A stretch of DNA of 56,263 nt. Origin: Erysipelotrichaceae bacterium. Its GTDB lineage: Bacteria; Bacillota_I; Bacilli_A; Erysipelotrichales; Erysipelotrichaceae. Positions within the stretch are counted from its first letter, which is position 1, and every line of letters begins with the position of its first letter. The position numbers were made by a program, and so were the translations under genes. The stretch covers positions 1 through 56,263 of the forward strand of contig JAFYHQ010000031.1 of assembly GCA_017539105.1 (NCBI GenBank), written 5' to 3'. Below are positions 1 to 8,186 of the stretch, piece by piece. The notes beneath the pieces were generated by a model. It worked only from the letters and a program-made list of their open reading frames with translations. It was not told where the DNA came from and ran no database searches.

Positions 1-435
1 GACTGGGCACTGGTTGAAGGTCCTCAGGCATTCTTCTGGGGCGGCACTTGGCTGCTGGCTGCAACCGGTTCTGACAACCCGACGATGGTCGCTGATGTCA
101 TGAACGCATTCATCAACAATGAAGAAGTATGCGAAAATCTGATCAAGAACGAAGCACAGTTCACGAACAACCAGAAGGTCAACAACAAGTATGCTGAAGA
201 TCCTGATTTCGGTAACAGATACTTAGGCGGTCAGAACGACACTGCTGTCTTCGCAAAAGGCGCTAAGAACATCAAGTTCCAGAACCAGACCATTTATGAT
301 CAGGGTTGCAACGAAAGCTTACAGACTTACTTCGTAGAATATCTCCAGGGCAACGTCACCAAAGAAGAAGCTCTGAACAACTTCTACAAGGCTCTGAAAG
401 AGAAATACCCTGCAATCAACGTACCGGAAGCTTAA
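1..435 (+). CDS. Carbohydrate ABC transporter solute-binding protein, C-terminal part
   Basis: The open frame runs in from the left edge, so the start and lipoprotein signal lie outside the window. The 144 visible residues begin DWALVEGPQAFFWGGTW and are rich in Asn, Tyr and Trp, as in the C-terminal lobe of extracellular sugar-binding proteins of the family-1 (MalE-like) type. It is followed directly by two MalF/MalG-type permeases and a MsmK-type ATPase, which supports a role in capturing an oligosaccharide outside the cell. A hairpin with a T-tract lies between it and the first permease; such partial terminators commonly raise binding-protein expression above that of the membrane genes. 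The substrate cannot be read from the fragment. Confidence 0.8.
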   Translation, partial: DWALVEGPQAFFWGGTWLLAATGSDNPTMVADVMNAFINNEEVCENLIKNEAQFTNNQKVNNKYAEDPDFGNRYLGGQNDTAVFAKGAKNIKFQNQTIYDQGCNESLQTYFVEYLQGNVTKEEALNNFYKALKEKYPAINVPEA

Positions 436-458
436 TCTACGGTCATTTAGAAAAAACA

Positions 459-492
459 CTGTGGCAGGGGTAAAACTCTGCCACAGTTTTTT
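459..492 (+). terminator. Intercistronic terminator-like hairpin
   Basis: The perfect 9-bp stem ctgtggcag / ctgccacag (459-467 with 478-486) is followed by six T. It sits between the binding-protein gene and the first permease, where partial read-through would give differential expression. Confidence 0.75.
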
Positions 493-549
493 AAACAAAG
501 TACAGAAAGCGATTTCTTGCTTTGTTTAAGAATAAGAAAGGAAAAACGT

Positions 550-1491
550 ATGGCAAAAGGAAATGAAAAAAAGCACCGCAAGTCGGTCAGCTATGCGAAA
601 TGGGCCTATATCTTTATCACGCCCTTCTTCATCTCATACATCCTGTTTACCTTGATTCCGCAGTTCCTTACCGTCTACAACAGTTTCTTTGAGAACTACC
701 GTAACGGACTGGAACAGGTCGGTCCGAATTTCGTCGGTCTGGGCAACTACGTCAAACTGCTCACACCGGACAGCACAGGCACGATCGACTTCCTGCGTTA
801 TCTGGGTAACTCGCTGGCTATGTGGATCGCCGGAGCAGTTCCGCAGTTTCTGATCGCGCTGCTGCTGGCAGTACTGTTCACCAGTTCCCGTCTGAATCTG
901 AAAGGACAGGGCCTGGCCAAGACCATCATCTATATGCCGAACCTGATCATGGCTTCCGCATTCTCGATGCTGGTATTCTCGCTGTTCTCGAATGTCGGAC
1001 CCGTCAACAAGTTCCTGATCGACGCAGGCATCCTGAAGGAGTACTACAACTTCTTCGCGACCAAGATCTCGGTAAGAACGATCATCGCCTGCATGAACTT
1101 CATCATGTGGTTCGGCAATACGACGATCGTCCTGATGGCAGGCATCATGGGTATCGACCAGAGCCTGTTCGAATCGGCAAACCTGGATGGTGCGGATTCC
1201 GTGCATGTCTTCTTTGATATCACGCTGCCGCTGCTGATGCCGATCCTGTCGTATGCACTGATCACTTCGATGATCGGCGGCATCCAGATGTTCGATGTCC
1301 CTCAGGTCATTTCCAACGGCAAGGGCACTCCGAACATGACATCTACGACCGTCATCATGATGCTGAACAACTACCTGGGTATCTCCAAGAACTATGGCAT
1401 GTCCGGTGCGTTGTCCGTCTTGCTGTTCATCATTACCGGCATCCTGGGTATGTTCGTGTATCGCTCATTGGCGAAACAGTATAAGGACTAG
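550..1491 (+). CDS. Sugar ABC transporter permease, MalF/UgpA type
   Basis: This 313-residue integral membrane protein is one of two permease subunits of a CUT1-type carbohydrate ABC importer. Six hydrophobic segments are visible, starting at about residue 18 with WAYIFITPFFISYILF. The EAA-loop region reads ESANLDGADSVHVFFDITLPLLMPIL, the expected G-rich coupling motif that contacts the ATPase. The ATG at 550 is preferred over an in-frame TTG at 517 because AAGAAAGGAAA lies just before it, and the protein then starts MAKGNEKKHRK, a normal basic N-terminus. The second permease gene begins 11 bases after the stop. Confidence 0.92.
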   Translation: MAKGNEKKHRKSVSYAKWAYIFITPFFISYILFTLIPQFLTVYNSFFENYRNGLEQVGPNFVGLGNYVKLLTPDSTGTIDFLRYLGNSLAMWIAGAVPQFLIALLLAVLFTSSRLNLKGQGLAKTIIYMPNLIMASAFSMLVFSLFSNVGPVNKFLIDAGILKEYYNFFATKISVRTIIACMNFIMWFGNTTIVLMAGIMGIDQSLFESANLDGADSVHVFFDITLPLLMPILSYALITSMIGGIQMFDVPQVISNGKGTPNMTSTTVIMMLNNYLGISKNYGMSGALSVLLFIITGILGMFVYRSLAKQYKD

Positions 1492-1501
1492 GAGGATCAA
1501 A

Positions 1502-2362
1502 ATGAATAATACAAATAAAAAAGCCAGACTCGCTTTGATCATCAGCCGTATATTGGCATATGGCTTTGTGATCTTCCTGTGTTTCCTGTGTTTGTTCTGC
1601 TTCGTCCTGCTGATCCTGATGGCTTCCAAATCCAACTCGCAGATGCAGGGAGCGTTCAACTTCAGATGGGGCGGACACTTCATGGAGAACCTGCACAATG
1701 CCTGGAACGATTTCTCGATCAATATTCCGGTCGGTATGGTCAACAGCTTCATCGTCGCGATGACTTCTGCCATCATAACGACTTACTTCTCCGCGCTGAC
1801 TGCTTATGGCGTCCATGTCTATAACTTCAAGCTGAAGAATTTCGTCTTTACCTTCATCATGGCAATCATGATGATTCCGTCGCAGGTCTCTGCCGTCGGT
1901 TTCATTCAGCTGGCCTACAAGCTGGGTCTCACCAATAAACTGTGGCTACTGATCATCCCGAGCATTGCCGCTCCGGTCGTCTTCTTCTATATGAAGCAGT
2001 ATCTGGAGAGCGTATTGCCGATCGAAATGGTCGAAGCAGCGAGAATCGACGGATCCAACGAATTCAGGATCTTCAATGAGATCGTACTGCCGATCATGAA
2101 ACCGGCTGTTGCCGTACAGATGATCTTCTCCTTTGTTTCCTCTTGGAACAACTTCTTTATGCCGGCATTGCTGCTGACAAAAGAAAAATATAAGACCGTT
2201 CCGATCATGATCGCGAACCTGCGTTCCGCAGACTATTCCAAGTTCGACCAGGGCAAGGTATTCATGTTTATCTTCCTGGCGATCCTGCCGGTCATGATCG
2301 TCTATACCGTTTTATCGAAATCCATCATCAAGGGTGTCACTTCAGGAAGTGTGAAAGGTTAG
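1502..2362 (+). CDS. Sugar ABC transporter permease, MalG/UgpE type
   Basis: The second permease subunit has 286 residues and six hydrophobic stretches. The EAA-type coupling loop reads EAARIDGSNEFRIFNEIVLP. It should pair with the upstream MalF-like subunit in the cytoplasmic membrane. The start at 1502 is fixed by a strong AGGAGG five bases upstream; the frame stays open further upstream, but that stretch overlaps the previous gene and encodes no membrane-protein-like sequence. The ATPase gene follows after 9 bases, so the transporter genes form one operon. Confidence 0.92.
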   Translation: MNNTNKKARLALIISRILAYGFVIFLCFLCLFCFVLLILMASKSNSQMQGAFNFRWGGHFMENLHNAWNDFSINIPVGMVNSFIVAMTSAIITTYFSALTAYGVHVYNFKLKNFVFTFIMAIMMIPSQVSAVGFIQLAYKLGLTNKLWLLIIPSIAAPVVFFYMKQYLESVLPIEMVEAARIDGSNEFRIFNEIVLPIMKPAVAVQMIFSFVSSWNNFFMPALLLTKEKYKTVPIMIANLRSADYSKFDQGKVFMFIFLAILPVMIVYTVLSKSIIKGVTSGSVKG

Positions 2363-2371
2363 GAATAAATT

Positions 2372-3526
2372 ATGTCAGATGTTAAATTGATCAATATCAA
2401 GAAAGTATATCCGTTTACAGAAAGCAGAAAGGATCAGAAGGAAGCCAAGAAGACGAACCTTCAGATCACCAAGGAAGGCGTTGTCGCCGTTCAAGAATTC
2501 AACCTTGACATCAAGGACAAGGAATTCATCGTACTGGTCGGACCTTCCGGCTGCGGCAAGTCCACGACGTTGAGAATGGTCGCAGGTCTCGAAGAGATCA
2601 CTTCCGGTGAATTATTAATTGATGGCGAATACATGAACGATGTCGCTCCGAAAGACCGGGATATCGCCATGGTCTTCCAGTCCTATGCGCTTTATCCGCA
2701 TATGACGGTCTATGACAACATGGCCTACTCCCTGAAGATCAAGCACACGCCGAAAGACGAGATCGATCGCAAGGTCAAAGAAGCGGCCGAGATCCTGGAT
2801 ATCACCCAGTATCTCAAGAGAAAGCCGAAAGCCTTGTCAGGCGGCCAGAGACAGCGTGTCGCGATCGGGCGCGCCATCGTCAGAGATCCGAAAGTCTTAT
2901 TAATGGATGAACCTCTGTCTAACCTGGACGCCAAGCTGCGTAACCAGATGCGTGCCGAGATCATCAAGCTCAGACAGCGTATCAATACCACGTTCATCTA
3001 TGTCACGCACGACCAGACGGAAGCCATGACATTAGGTGACAGGATCGTCGTCATGAAGGATGGCTTCATCCAGCAGATCGGCACTCCGCAGGAAGTCTAC
3101 GATCATCCAAGAAATCTGTTTGTTTCAGGATTTATCGGAACTCCTCAGATGAACTACTTCGATGCAAAACTCGTCAAGGAAAACGGCAAGTATGCCGTGG
3201 TCTCCGATGGCTATAAAGTCGTACTGGCAGATGAGAAACAGGAAAGACTCTCTGCCAAGAACGTCGAGGAACAGGATGTCATCCTGGGTGTCAGACCTGA
3301 CCACATTGTTTTAGGCGAAAAGGGTATCAAGGGCAAGGTCGATGTCTCCGAGCTGATGGGTCCTTCCTGCCACCTGCATATGACAGTTGGCGACAAGGAT
3401 GTCATCGCGATCGTTCCGACCGAAGGCAAAGCCGTCGACTACATGGGCAAGGAAGTCACTTTGAGCTTCAATGGCAGCGTATGCCATGTATTCTCGAAAG
3501 AGAATGAAATGAATCTGGAATTCTAA
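2372..3526 (+). CDS. Carbohydrate ABC transporter ATP-binding protein, MsmK/UgpC type
   Basis: This 384-residue ATPase energises CUT1 sugar importers. It shows Walker A GPSGCGKST, the Q-loop around MVFQSYALYPH, the signature LSGGQRQR, Walker B LLMDEPLSNLD and the switch His in YVTHDQTEAM. A TOBE/OB-type C-terminal domain follows, beginning near GVRPDHIVLG. In many Firmicutes one MsmK-like ATPase serves several importers; here the gene sits inside the operon with its permeases, so at least this transporter is served locally. About 25 extra residues between the first beta strand and Walker A (SRKDQKEAKKTNLQ) are a small lineage-specific insertion. Confidence 0.93.
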   Translation: MSDVKLINIKKVYPFTESRKDQKEAKKTNLQITKEGVVAVQEFNLDIKDKEFIVLVGPSGCGKSTTLRMVAGLEEITSGELLIDGEYMNDVAPKDRDIAMVFQSYALYPHMTVYDNMAYSLKIKHTPKDEIDRKVKEAAEILDITQYLKRKPKALSGGQRQRVAIGRAIVRDPKVLLMDEPLSNLDAKLRNQMRAEIIKLRQRINTTFIYVTHDQTEAMTLGDRIVVMKDGFIQQIGTPQEVYDHPRNLFVSGFIGTPQMNYFDAKLVKENGKYAVVSDGYKVVLADEKQERLSAKNVEEQDVILGVRPDHIVLGEKGIKGKVDVSELMGPSCHLHMTVGDKDVIAIVPTEGKAVDYMGKEVTLSFNGSVCHVFSKENEMNLEF

Positions 3527-3549
3527 TATTCAATAAATCAGGAGTCAAC

Positions 3550-4572
3550 ATGCGCGAATTCACAGGCTACATGCACGGGATCAATCTGGGTGGATGGTTT
3601 TCTCAGTGCGACCACAGCATTAAAAGATATGACTATTTCATCCAAAAAGACGATTTCAGAAGGATCGCTGAATGGGGTTTTGATCATGTGCGTATCCCGG
3701 TGGATTACGAACTGATCCTGAACGATGACCGTTCTTTCAAGGAAGATGGTTTCAAGAGGATCGATGACTGTGTCCGTTGGTGCAAAGAGAACGGATTGAA
3801 CATGATCCTGGATCTGCATAAGACGGTGGGTTTCAGTTTCGATGATGGCGAACAGGAAGATGGCTTCTTTGAGAATGAGGGGTATCAGCAGATTTTCTAT
3901 GACATCTGGAAGGAATTTGCCAGAAGATACGGTCATTACGAACACCTCAGTTTCGAACTGCTGAACGAAGTATCGGATGCGTCCTACTGCGAGATGTGGA
4001 ACGAGATCATCCGCAGGACGATCAAGACGATAAGGAAAGAAGCCCCCGATATCCATATCATCGTAGGCGGCTACCACAACAATTCCGTATTCGCGATCAA
4101 GGATCTGGATGATCCGTTCGATGAGAATATCGTGTATAACTTCCATTGCTACAACCCGCTGGTATTCACCCATCAGGGCGCCTACTGGGTCAATGGCATG
4201 GATACTTCGTTCCGGATGTCTTTCGAGCATACTTACTCGGAATATCGCCGTTTCAGCGAGGAACAGATGGATATCGGACGCTTCGATTTCTTCCCGGAAG
4301 AAGACAAGATCATCGATGCTTCGTATTTTGAAGAACTCTTTATGGAAGCGATCAAGATCGCAGAAGAAAAGAACGTTCCGCTGTATTGCGGAGAATATGG
4401 GGTCATCGACCGGGCAGAACCTCAAGAAGCGCTCAAATGGTATGAATATATCCATGATATATTCGAAAAATATCACATCGGCAGAGCGATGTGGTCTTAC
4501 AAGGAAATGGATTTCGGACTGGTGGATGCGCACTATGATCCGATCCGGAAACAGTTGCTGGAGTTGAAATAG
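3550..4572 (+). CDS. Cytoplasmic glycoside hydrolase family 5 enzyme (endoglucanase-like)
   Basis: This 340-residue retaining beta-glycosidase of the GH5 (cellulase) type hydrolyses beta-linked glucosides or related oligosaccharides. The N-terminal MHGINLGGWFSQCD is the typical first strand of the barrel. The proton donor is Glu140 in FELLNEV and the nucleophile Glu282 in LYCGEYGVID; His90 and His199 are at usual positions. There is no signal peptide, so it acts inside the cell on imported oligosaccharides, consistent with the ABC importer encoded just upstream (23-base gap). The exact substrate is not deducible. Confidence 0.88.
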   Translation: MREFTGYMHGINLGGWFSQCDHSIKRYDYFIQKDDFRRIAEWGFDHVRIPVDYELILNDDRSFKEDGFKRIDDCVRWCKENGLNMILDLHKTVGFSFDDGEQEDGFFENEGYQQIFYDIWKEFARRYGHYEHLSFELLNEVSDASYCEMWNEIIRRTIKTIRKEAPDIHIIVGGYHNNSVFAIKDLDDPFDENIVYNFHCYNPLVFTHQGAYWVNGMDTSFRMSFEHTYSEYRRFSEEQMDIGRFDFFPEEDKIIDASYFEELFMEAIKIAEEKNVPLYCGEYGVIDRAEPQEALKWYEYIHDIFEKYHIGRAMWSYKEMDFGLVDAHYDPIRKQLLELK

Positions 4573-4575
4573 AAA

Positions 4576-5577
4576 ATGGTTTCGATCAAAGACATCGCAA
4601 AGGAATGCAGCGTATCGGTAGCGACCGTATCCAAGGCGCTAAACGATCATCACGACATTTCCGATGCGACAAAAGAAAAAATCAGAAAGACAGCGAAGAA
4701 AATGGGTTATACGACCAATGTCTCCGCCAGAGCTTTGAAGACCAATAAAACCTATAATCTCGGCGTACTGTTTGCGGACGACCGCGCAGGATTGAGCCAT
4801 GAGTACTTTTCCATGATCCTGGAAAGCTTCCAGAGAGAAGCGGAAAAGCATGGCTATGACATCACGTTCATCAACCATGCGATCGCAGGAAAGAAGACGA
4901 CCTATCTGAAACACGTGGAATACCGCAACCTGGATGGGATCGCGATCATTACCGCGGACTTCAGGGATCCCGAGATCCTGGAACTGGCCCGCTCCAAGCA
5001 TCCGGTGGTAGCGATCGACTATGTCCTGGAGAACTGTGCCGCTGTCCTCTCCGACAACAATCGCGGTCTGGAAGAAATCGTACACTATCTCTACAAGATG
5101 GGACATCGAAAGATCGCTTTCATCTATGGAAGTCCGACCTTCGTTACCAAAGAGCGTATCGGAAGCTTCCGCGGCGCCTGCATGCGGCTGGGACTGAATA
5201 TCCCTGAGGAATACATCGTGGAAGGCAACTACCACGATATCGAAGACTGCGGAAAGAAAACGGCACAGCTGCTGGATCTGAGAGAACCTCCTACCGCGAT
5301 CATCTTCCCGGATGACTATTCCTTCATCGGAGGACAGGAGGAAATCAGCAAAAGAGGCTTGAGCATTCCGAATGATATTTCCGCCGTCGGCTACGATGGC
5401 ATCAATATGGCCAAGATCATGTGTCTTACGACCTATGAACAGAATACCAGGGAACTGGGTCAGCTGGCTGCCAGGAAACTGCTGCAGCTGATCAATGAAC
5501 CGGATCTTCCGCCGGAGAGAGTCATCGTCAGCGGCAAGATGGTCGAAGGACGCACGGTCCGTAATCTGAACGAATAA
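4576..5577 (+). CDS. LacI/GalR family transcriptional regulator
   Basis: This 333-residue repressor has an N-terminal helix-turn-helix (SIKDIAKECSVSVATVSKALN) and hinge, followed by a periplasmic-binding-protein-like effector domain, with the typical C-terminal RVIVSGKMVEGRTV. It starts 3 bases after the GH5 stop and is therefore co-transcribed with the importer and GH5 genes, which it probably controls in response to a sugar. Its operator in this operon would lie upstream of the window. LacI-type palindromes at 10394-10413 and near 43953 are possible further targets of this or another family member. Confidence 0.92.
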   Translation: MVSIKDIAKECSVSVATVSKALNDHHDISDATKEKIRKTAKKMGYTTNVSARALKTNKTYNLGVLFADDRAGLSHEYFSMILESFQREAEKHGYDITFINHAIAGKKTTYLKHVEYRNLDGIAIITADFRDPEILELARSKHPVVAIDYVLENCAAVLSDNNRGLEEIVHYLYKMGHRKIAFIYGSPTFVTKERIGSFRGACMRLGLNIPEEYIVEGNYHDIEDCGKKTAQLLDLREPPTAIIFPDDYSFIGGQEEISKRGLSIPNDISAVGYDGINMAKIMCLTTYEQNTRELGQLAARKLLQLINEPDLPPERVIVSGKMVEGRTVRNLNE

Positions 5578-5612
5578 ATCAACCTCACTATTCTTATAAT
5601 CACAGATAAAAC

Positions 5613-5642
5613 GCCATCGGCAGTATCCGATGGCATTTTATT
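5613..5642 (+). terminator. Terminator of the carbohydrate operon
   Basis: Stem gccatcgg / ccgatggc (5613-5620 with 5627-5634) with a 6-base loop, followed by ATTTTATTAT. It closes the operon after the LacI gene. Confidence 0.85.
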
Positions 5643-5715
5643 ATATACGTGCAAGATACAAAATAATATAATAAAACTGACAGAAGATAACGATCATAAT
5701 TCACAGGAGGTACAT

Positions 5716-6237
5716 ATGGGTTTACTGGATAAACTGGTTAAAGAAGGAACGGAGATCCTGAAGGAAGTCGCTACTGAAGAGAATAAAGAAAAAGCGGCGG
5801 ATCTTCTGAATTCCCTGAAAGGCGCGTTCGAGGAACACAAGGATGAACTGAAACAGTTTGCCGAGAGCTTCCAGATGGAAACAAAGACGGAGGAATACAA
5901 AGAGTCTTACTTCGAGGAAGTCGATGACGGCAAGGACTGCAGGGAAAGGATACTGGAAATCCTGGCAAACGAATTCCCGCAGTATGCCGTGAAAGAAAAC
6001 GTCTCTCCGACGACCATCGGGGGAACGGGAAGATTCATGGATTACTCGATCGTCGTGTATGAGAACGACATCCCGAAGCTTATCATGATGCTGATCGACA
6101 AAACGACGTCGTATCACAGAGAGTATCGCTGGAGCAAGGAAGAAGCGGAAAAGCGAGGCTATCCTTTCATCAACTTCATCCGCCACTATCCGAATACGCC
6201 GGAATATATTTCCGACAGGCTGCACAAATATCTGTAG
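5716..6237 (+). CDS. Hypothetical protein, 173 aa, helical N-terminus
   Basis: I do not recognise this family. The first 60 residues are strongly charged and amphipathic (repeated KE/EE pairs, KLVKEGTEILKEVATEE) and probably form a long helix or coiled coil. Residues 70-173 look like a compact alpha/beta domain rich in Tyr and Ile (MDYSIVVYENDIPKLIMMLI). There is no signal peptide or membrane segment, so it is cytoplasmic. It starts after a good CAGGAGGTACAT site, and a TATAAT at 5667-5672 could be its -10 box. The reverse transcriptase gene follows in the same direction 149 bases later; whether they work together is unknown. Confidence 0.75.
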   Translation: MGLLDKLVKEGTEILKEVATEENKEKAADLLNSLKGAFEEHKDELKQFAESFQMETKTEEYKESYFEEVDDGKDCRERILEILANEFPQYAVKENVSPTTIGGTGRFMDYSIVVYENDIPKLIMMLIDKTTSYHREYRWSKEEAEKRGYPFINFIRHYPNTPEYISDRLHKYL

Positions 6238-6251
6238 ACTGTGGAATAGAC

Positions 6252-6386
6252 AGAAAGAGAAATGCATCTCATGCGCCTGCGGCAGCTGCAGCATGATCCC
6301 TATCAAGGCTTTACAGGCAGCCGGATCATGTACCAGCCGGTATCGTAAGCATTGCTTACTTCAAAGCAGTTTCTCTTTCTTTTTTC
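6252..6386 (+). ncRNA. Candidate structured RNA in front of the reverse transcriptase
   Basis: The 149-base gap can fold into a closed multi-branch structure. The ends pair perfectly, agaaagagaaa (6252-6262) with tttctctttct (6370-6380), and tgc/gca extends the stem past one bulged base to about 14 bp. Inside are an 8-bp helix catgatcc (6292-6299) / ggatcatg (6323-6330) and a hairpin gtaagc-att-gcttac (6345-6359). The 3' strand runs into a T-tract that ends at the start codon of the reverse transcriptase. It could be the RNA partner or template of the enzyme, a regulatory leader, or only a large terminator for the upstream gene. Confidence 0.5.
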
Positions 6387-7607
6387 ATGATGGAAACATT
6401 ATTAGATTCATTAAAAGAAAAAGAAGTCTGGCAGACGTTCTATAGCGACAAGAAAGAACGCAATCAGCTCAGGAAAAAGGAGCTTCAGGAACTGGACAGA
6501 TTCATCGAAGAAGAAAGATATCTCAGCGTCACTGAGAATCTTTCTTTTTCATACCCCGTCAAGAGACAGCTCACCAAGCTTGGATCCAATAAGAAGCGTA
6601 CCGTCTATTCCTATACGGATGATGAGATGTGGGTGCTGAAGCTGCTGGCTTATCTGCTGTACCGCTATGACGGAAAGATCTCGGAGAGCTGCTACTCGTT
6701 CCGTAGGAAAGCGACAGCGAAGACCGCATTCGATAAGATCAGAAAGATCCCGGAGATCGACAGCAGGTATGTCCTGAAGCTGGATATCCACGACTATTTC
6801 AATTCGATCGATGTGGGACAGCTGCTGGAAGTACTGAAGGAGATCATCGATGACGATCCTCCGTTGTACGAGTTCATGAAAGAACTGCTCACCCAGGACA
6901 GATGCGTCTGGAACGGGGAAGTCATTCAGGAGAAGCGCGGAGCCATGGCGGGCATTCCTCTGGCAAGTTTCTTTGCGAATGTCTATCTGCTGGAACTGGA
7001 TCACTATTTCGAAGAGGAAGAGATCCCTTATTTCCGTTACTCCGATGATATGATCCTCTTCTTTGGGGACGAGAAACAATTACAGGAACACGAACCTGTA
7101 TTGAAAGATATCCTGGAACGAAAGAAACTGACCTTGAATGAAGAGAAGTACCATCTCAGCCTGCCCGGCGAAGCATGGGACTTCCTGGGCTTCAGCTACT
7201 GTCATGGACAGATCGATCTCTCCGATGTCACGGTTCATAAGATGCAGGGAAAGGTACGCCGCAAGGCCATGAAGCTGTACCGCTACCGGAAAAAGAACCA
7301 TCTCCCATACGAGAAAGTCGCCCGTACGATGATACGCAGTTTCGACTACAAGTTCTATGACCTGACCGGAAACAATGACTTCACCTGGACAAGGTTCTAC
7401 TTCCCTGTCATCACCTGTGCCGACGGACTGGAAAAGATCGACAGATACATGCTGGAATATCTGCGCTATCTCTATTCCGGAAGACACTACAAGGGAAATT
7501 ACGCGGTACGCTATGAAACGCTGAAGAAGCTGGGCTATACGCCTATCAAGGCAGAATACTATCACTGGAAGAAAGAAAACGAGAGACTGCTTCGAAACAG
7601 GATGTAA
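6387..7607 (+). CDS. Free-standing reverse transcriptase (possible defence or unknown-group RT)
   Basis: This 406-residue protein has a full set of reverse-transcriptase motifs: VLKLDIHDYFNSID with catalytic Asp133, GAMAGIPLASFFANVYL (motif B), RYSDDMILF with the catalytic YSDD at 218-221, LNEEKYHL (motif D) and WDFLGFSY (motif E). The C-terminal 115 residues contain RHYKGNYAVRYETLKKLGY. It lacks a maturase domain X, an endonuclease domain and any recognisable intron RNA, so it is not a group II intron protein. Motif B differs from the usual retron and DGR forms. Similar solitary enzymes occur in Clostridia and related gut bacteria, from memory only. No Shine-Dalgarno site precedes the ATGATG start; the upstream bases are a T/C-rich strand of the candidate RNA. 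Confidence 0.85.
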   Translation: MMETLLDSLKEKEVWQTFYSDKKERNQLRKKELQELDRFIEEERYLSVTENLSFSYPVKRQLTKLGSNKKRTVYSYTDDEMWVLKLLAYLLYRYDGKISESCYSFRRKATAKTAFDKIRKIPEIDSRYVLKLDIHDYFNSIDVGQLLEVLKEIIDDDPPLYEFMKELLTQDRCVWNGEVIQEKRGAMAGIPLASFFANVYLLELDHYFEEEEIPYFRYSDDMILFFGDEKQLQEHEPVLKDILERKKLTLNEEKYHLSLPGEAWDFLGFSYCHGQIDLSDVTVHKMQGKVRRKAMKLYRYRKKNHLPYEKVARTMIRSFDYKFYDLTGNNDFTWTRFYFPVITCADGLEKIDRYMLEYLRYLYSGRHYKGNYAVRYETLKKLGYTPIKAEYYHWKKENERLLRNRM

Positions 7608-7645
7608 AACATTGTGTTGCACACGGTAAAACATAGTGTTACGAT
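7604..7645 (+). promoter_or_regulatory. Toxin-antitoxin promoter with paired operator repeats
   Basis: TTGCAC (7617-7622) and TACGAT (7640-7645) are separated by exactly 17 bases. Two copies of a 15-base direct repeat, gtaaaacattgtgtt (7604-7618) and gtaaaacatagtgtt (7626-7640), match at 14 of 15 positions. They lie 22 bases apart, two helical turns, and cover the -35 and -10 boxes. This is the arrangement expected for an antitoxin that represses its own promoter. Confidence 0.7.
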
Positions 7646-7666
7646 AGTGATGCAGGAGGTTTCAAC

Positions 7667-7903
7667 ATGTCAACAAACATCAATATCAGAGTGGAAGAAG
7701 AACTTAAGAAAGCGCTTCAGGGATATGCGAAACTGGAAAATAAAACCGTCTCGGAAGTTGTGCTTGAAGCCATAAAAGAAAAACTGGAGAACGACTACGA
7801 TTACAGGCTGGCCCTGCTGGCTTACAACAGTGTCGATATGAATGACAAGACGACATTGGCCGATATGTGTGCGGAAGCAGGAATCGATTATGAAGCATTA
7901 TAG
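7667..7903 (+). CDS. Antitoxin, ribbon-helix-helix RelB/DUF6290-like
   Basis: This 78-residue antitoxin begins with STNINIRVEEELKKALQGYAKLENKTVSEVVLEAI, a ribbon-helix-helix DNA-binding fold in which the NIRV strand would enter the major groove. The acidic C-terminal part (DMNDKTTLADMCAEAGIDYEAL) should wrap and neutralise the toxin. The toxin gene overlaps its last 14 bases, the classic coupled arrangement. It starts after GCAGGAGGT and lies downstream of an apparent autoregulated promoter that begins at the stop codon of the reverse transcriptase, so the pair is a separate transcription unit. Confidence 0.88.
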   Translation: MSTNINIRVEEELKKALQGYAKLENKTVSEVVLEAIKEKLENDYDYRLALLAYNSVDMNDKTTLADMCAEAGIDYEAL

Positions 7904-8159
7904 GATCATCTATTCCAAAGACTTCCAGAAGATATTCAAAAAACTTGACCGTTCCGTGCAGGAGCTTGTCGCATCCTATATCAAACACAATATCGAAAAT
8001 ACGATAGATCCCAGGATCCATGGAAAAGCTTTGGCCGGAAACAAGAAAGGGCTTTGGAGATATCGCATAGGAAACTACAGACTGATCGTCGATATACAGG
8101 ATGACAAGCTGATCGTACTGATCCTGACGTTCGGACATCGGAAAGACATATATAAATAA
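7890..8159 (+). CDS. RelE/ParE-superfamily toxin
   Basis: This 89-residue basic protein of the RelE fold probably cleaves mRNA on the ribosome. The sequence shows the family pattern YRIIYSKDFQKIFKKLD, GLWRYRIGNYRLIVDI and the C-terminal GHRKDIYK, with several Arg and Lys residues expected at the active site. The start at 7890 (MKHYRIIY) is chosen because the frame upstream gives no RelE-like sequence and the ATG overlaps the end of the antitoxin gene, favouring translational coupling. A ParE-like gyrase poison is less likely but cannot be excluded from sequence alone. Confidence 0.87.
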   Translation: MKHYRIIYSKDFQKIFKKLDRSVQELVASYIKHNIENTIDPRIHGKALAGNKKGLWRYRIGNYRLIVDIQDDKLIVLILTFGHRKDIYK

Positions 8160-8186
8160 ACCAACAGTTTAGAAACGAGGTTAAAA

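Noticed and set aside
517-550. TTG start for the MalF-like permease
   Set aside because: The TTG lies in the tail of the terminator region without a ribosome-binding site; the ATG at 550 has one.
3538-4533. Minus-strand open frame of 331 codons over the GH5 gene
   Set aside because: The plus-strand GH5 gene has both catalytic Glu residues and operon context; the opposite frame shows no domain.
6387-7607. Diversity-generating retroelement with the giant adhesin as target
   Set aside because: The enzyme's motif B (GIPLASFFAN) is not of the DGR type, no Avd-like gene is near, and I saw no adenine-variable copy of a template repeat in the adhesin gene. Without a template/variable repeat pair the idea has no support.
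6387-7607. Group II intron-encoded protein or retron
   Set aside because: No domain X or endonuclease, no intron domain V or VI sequence after the gene, and no retron msr-msd organisation or VTG-type C-terminal motif.
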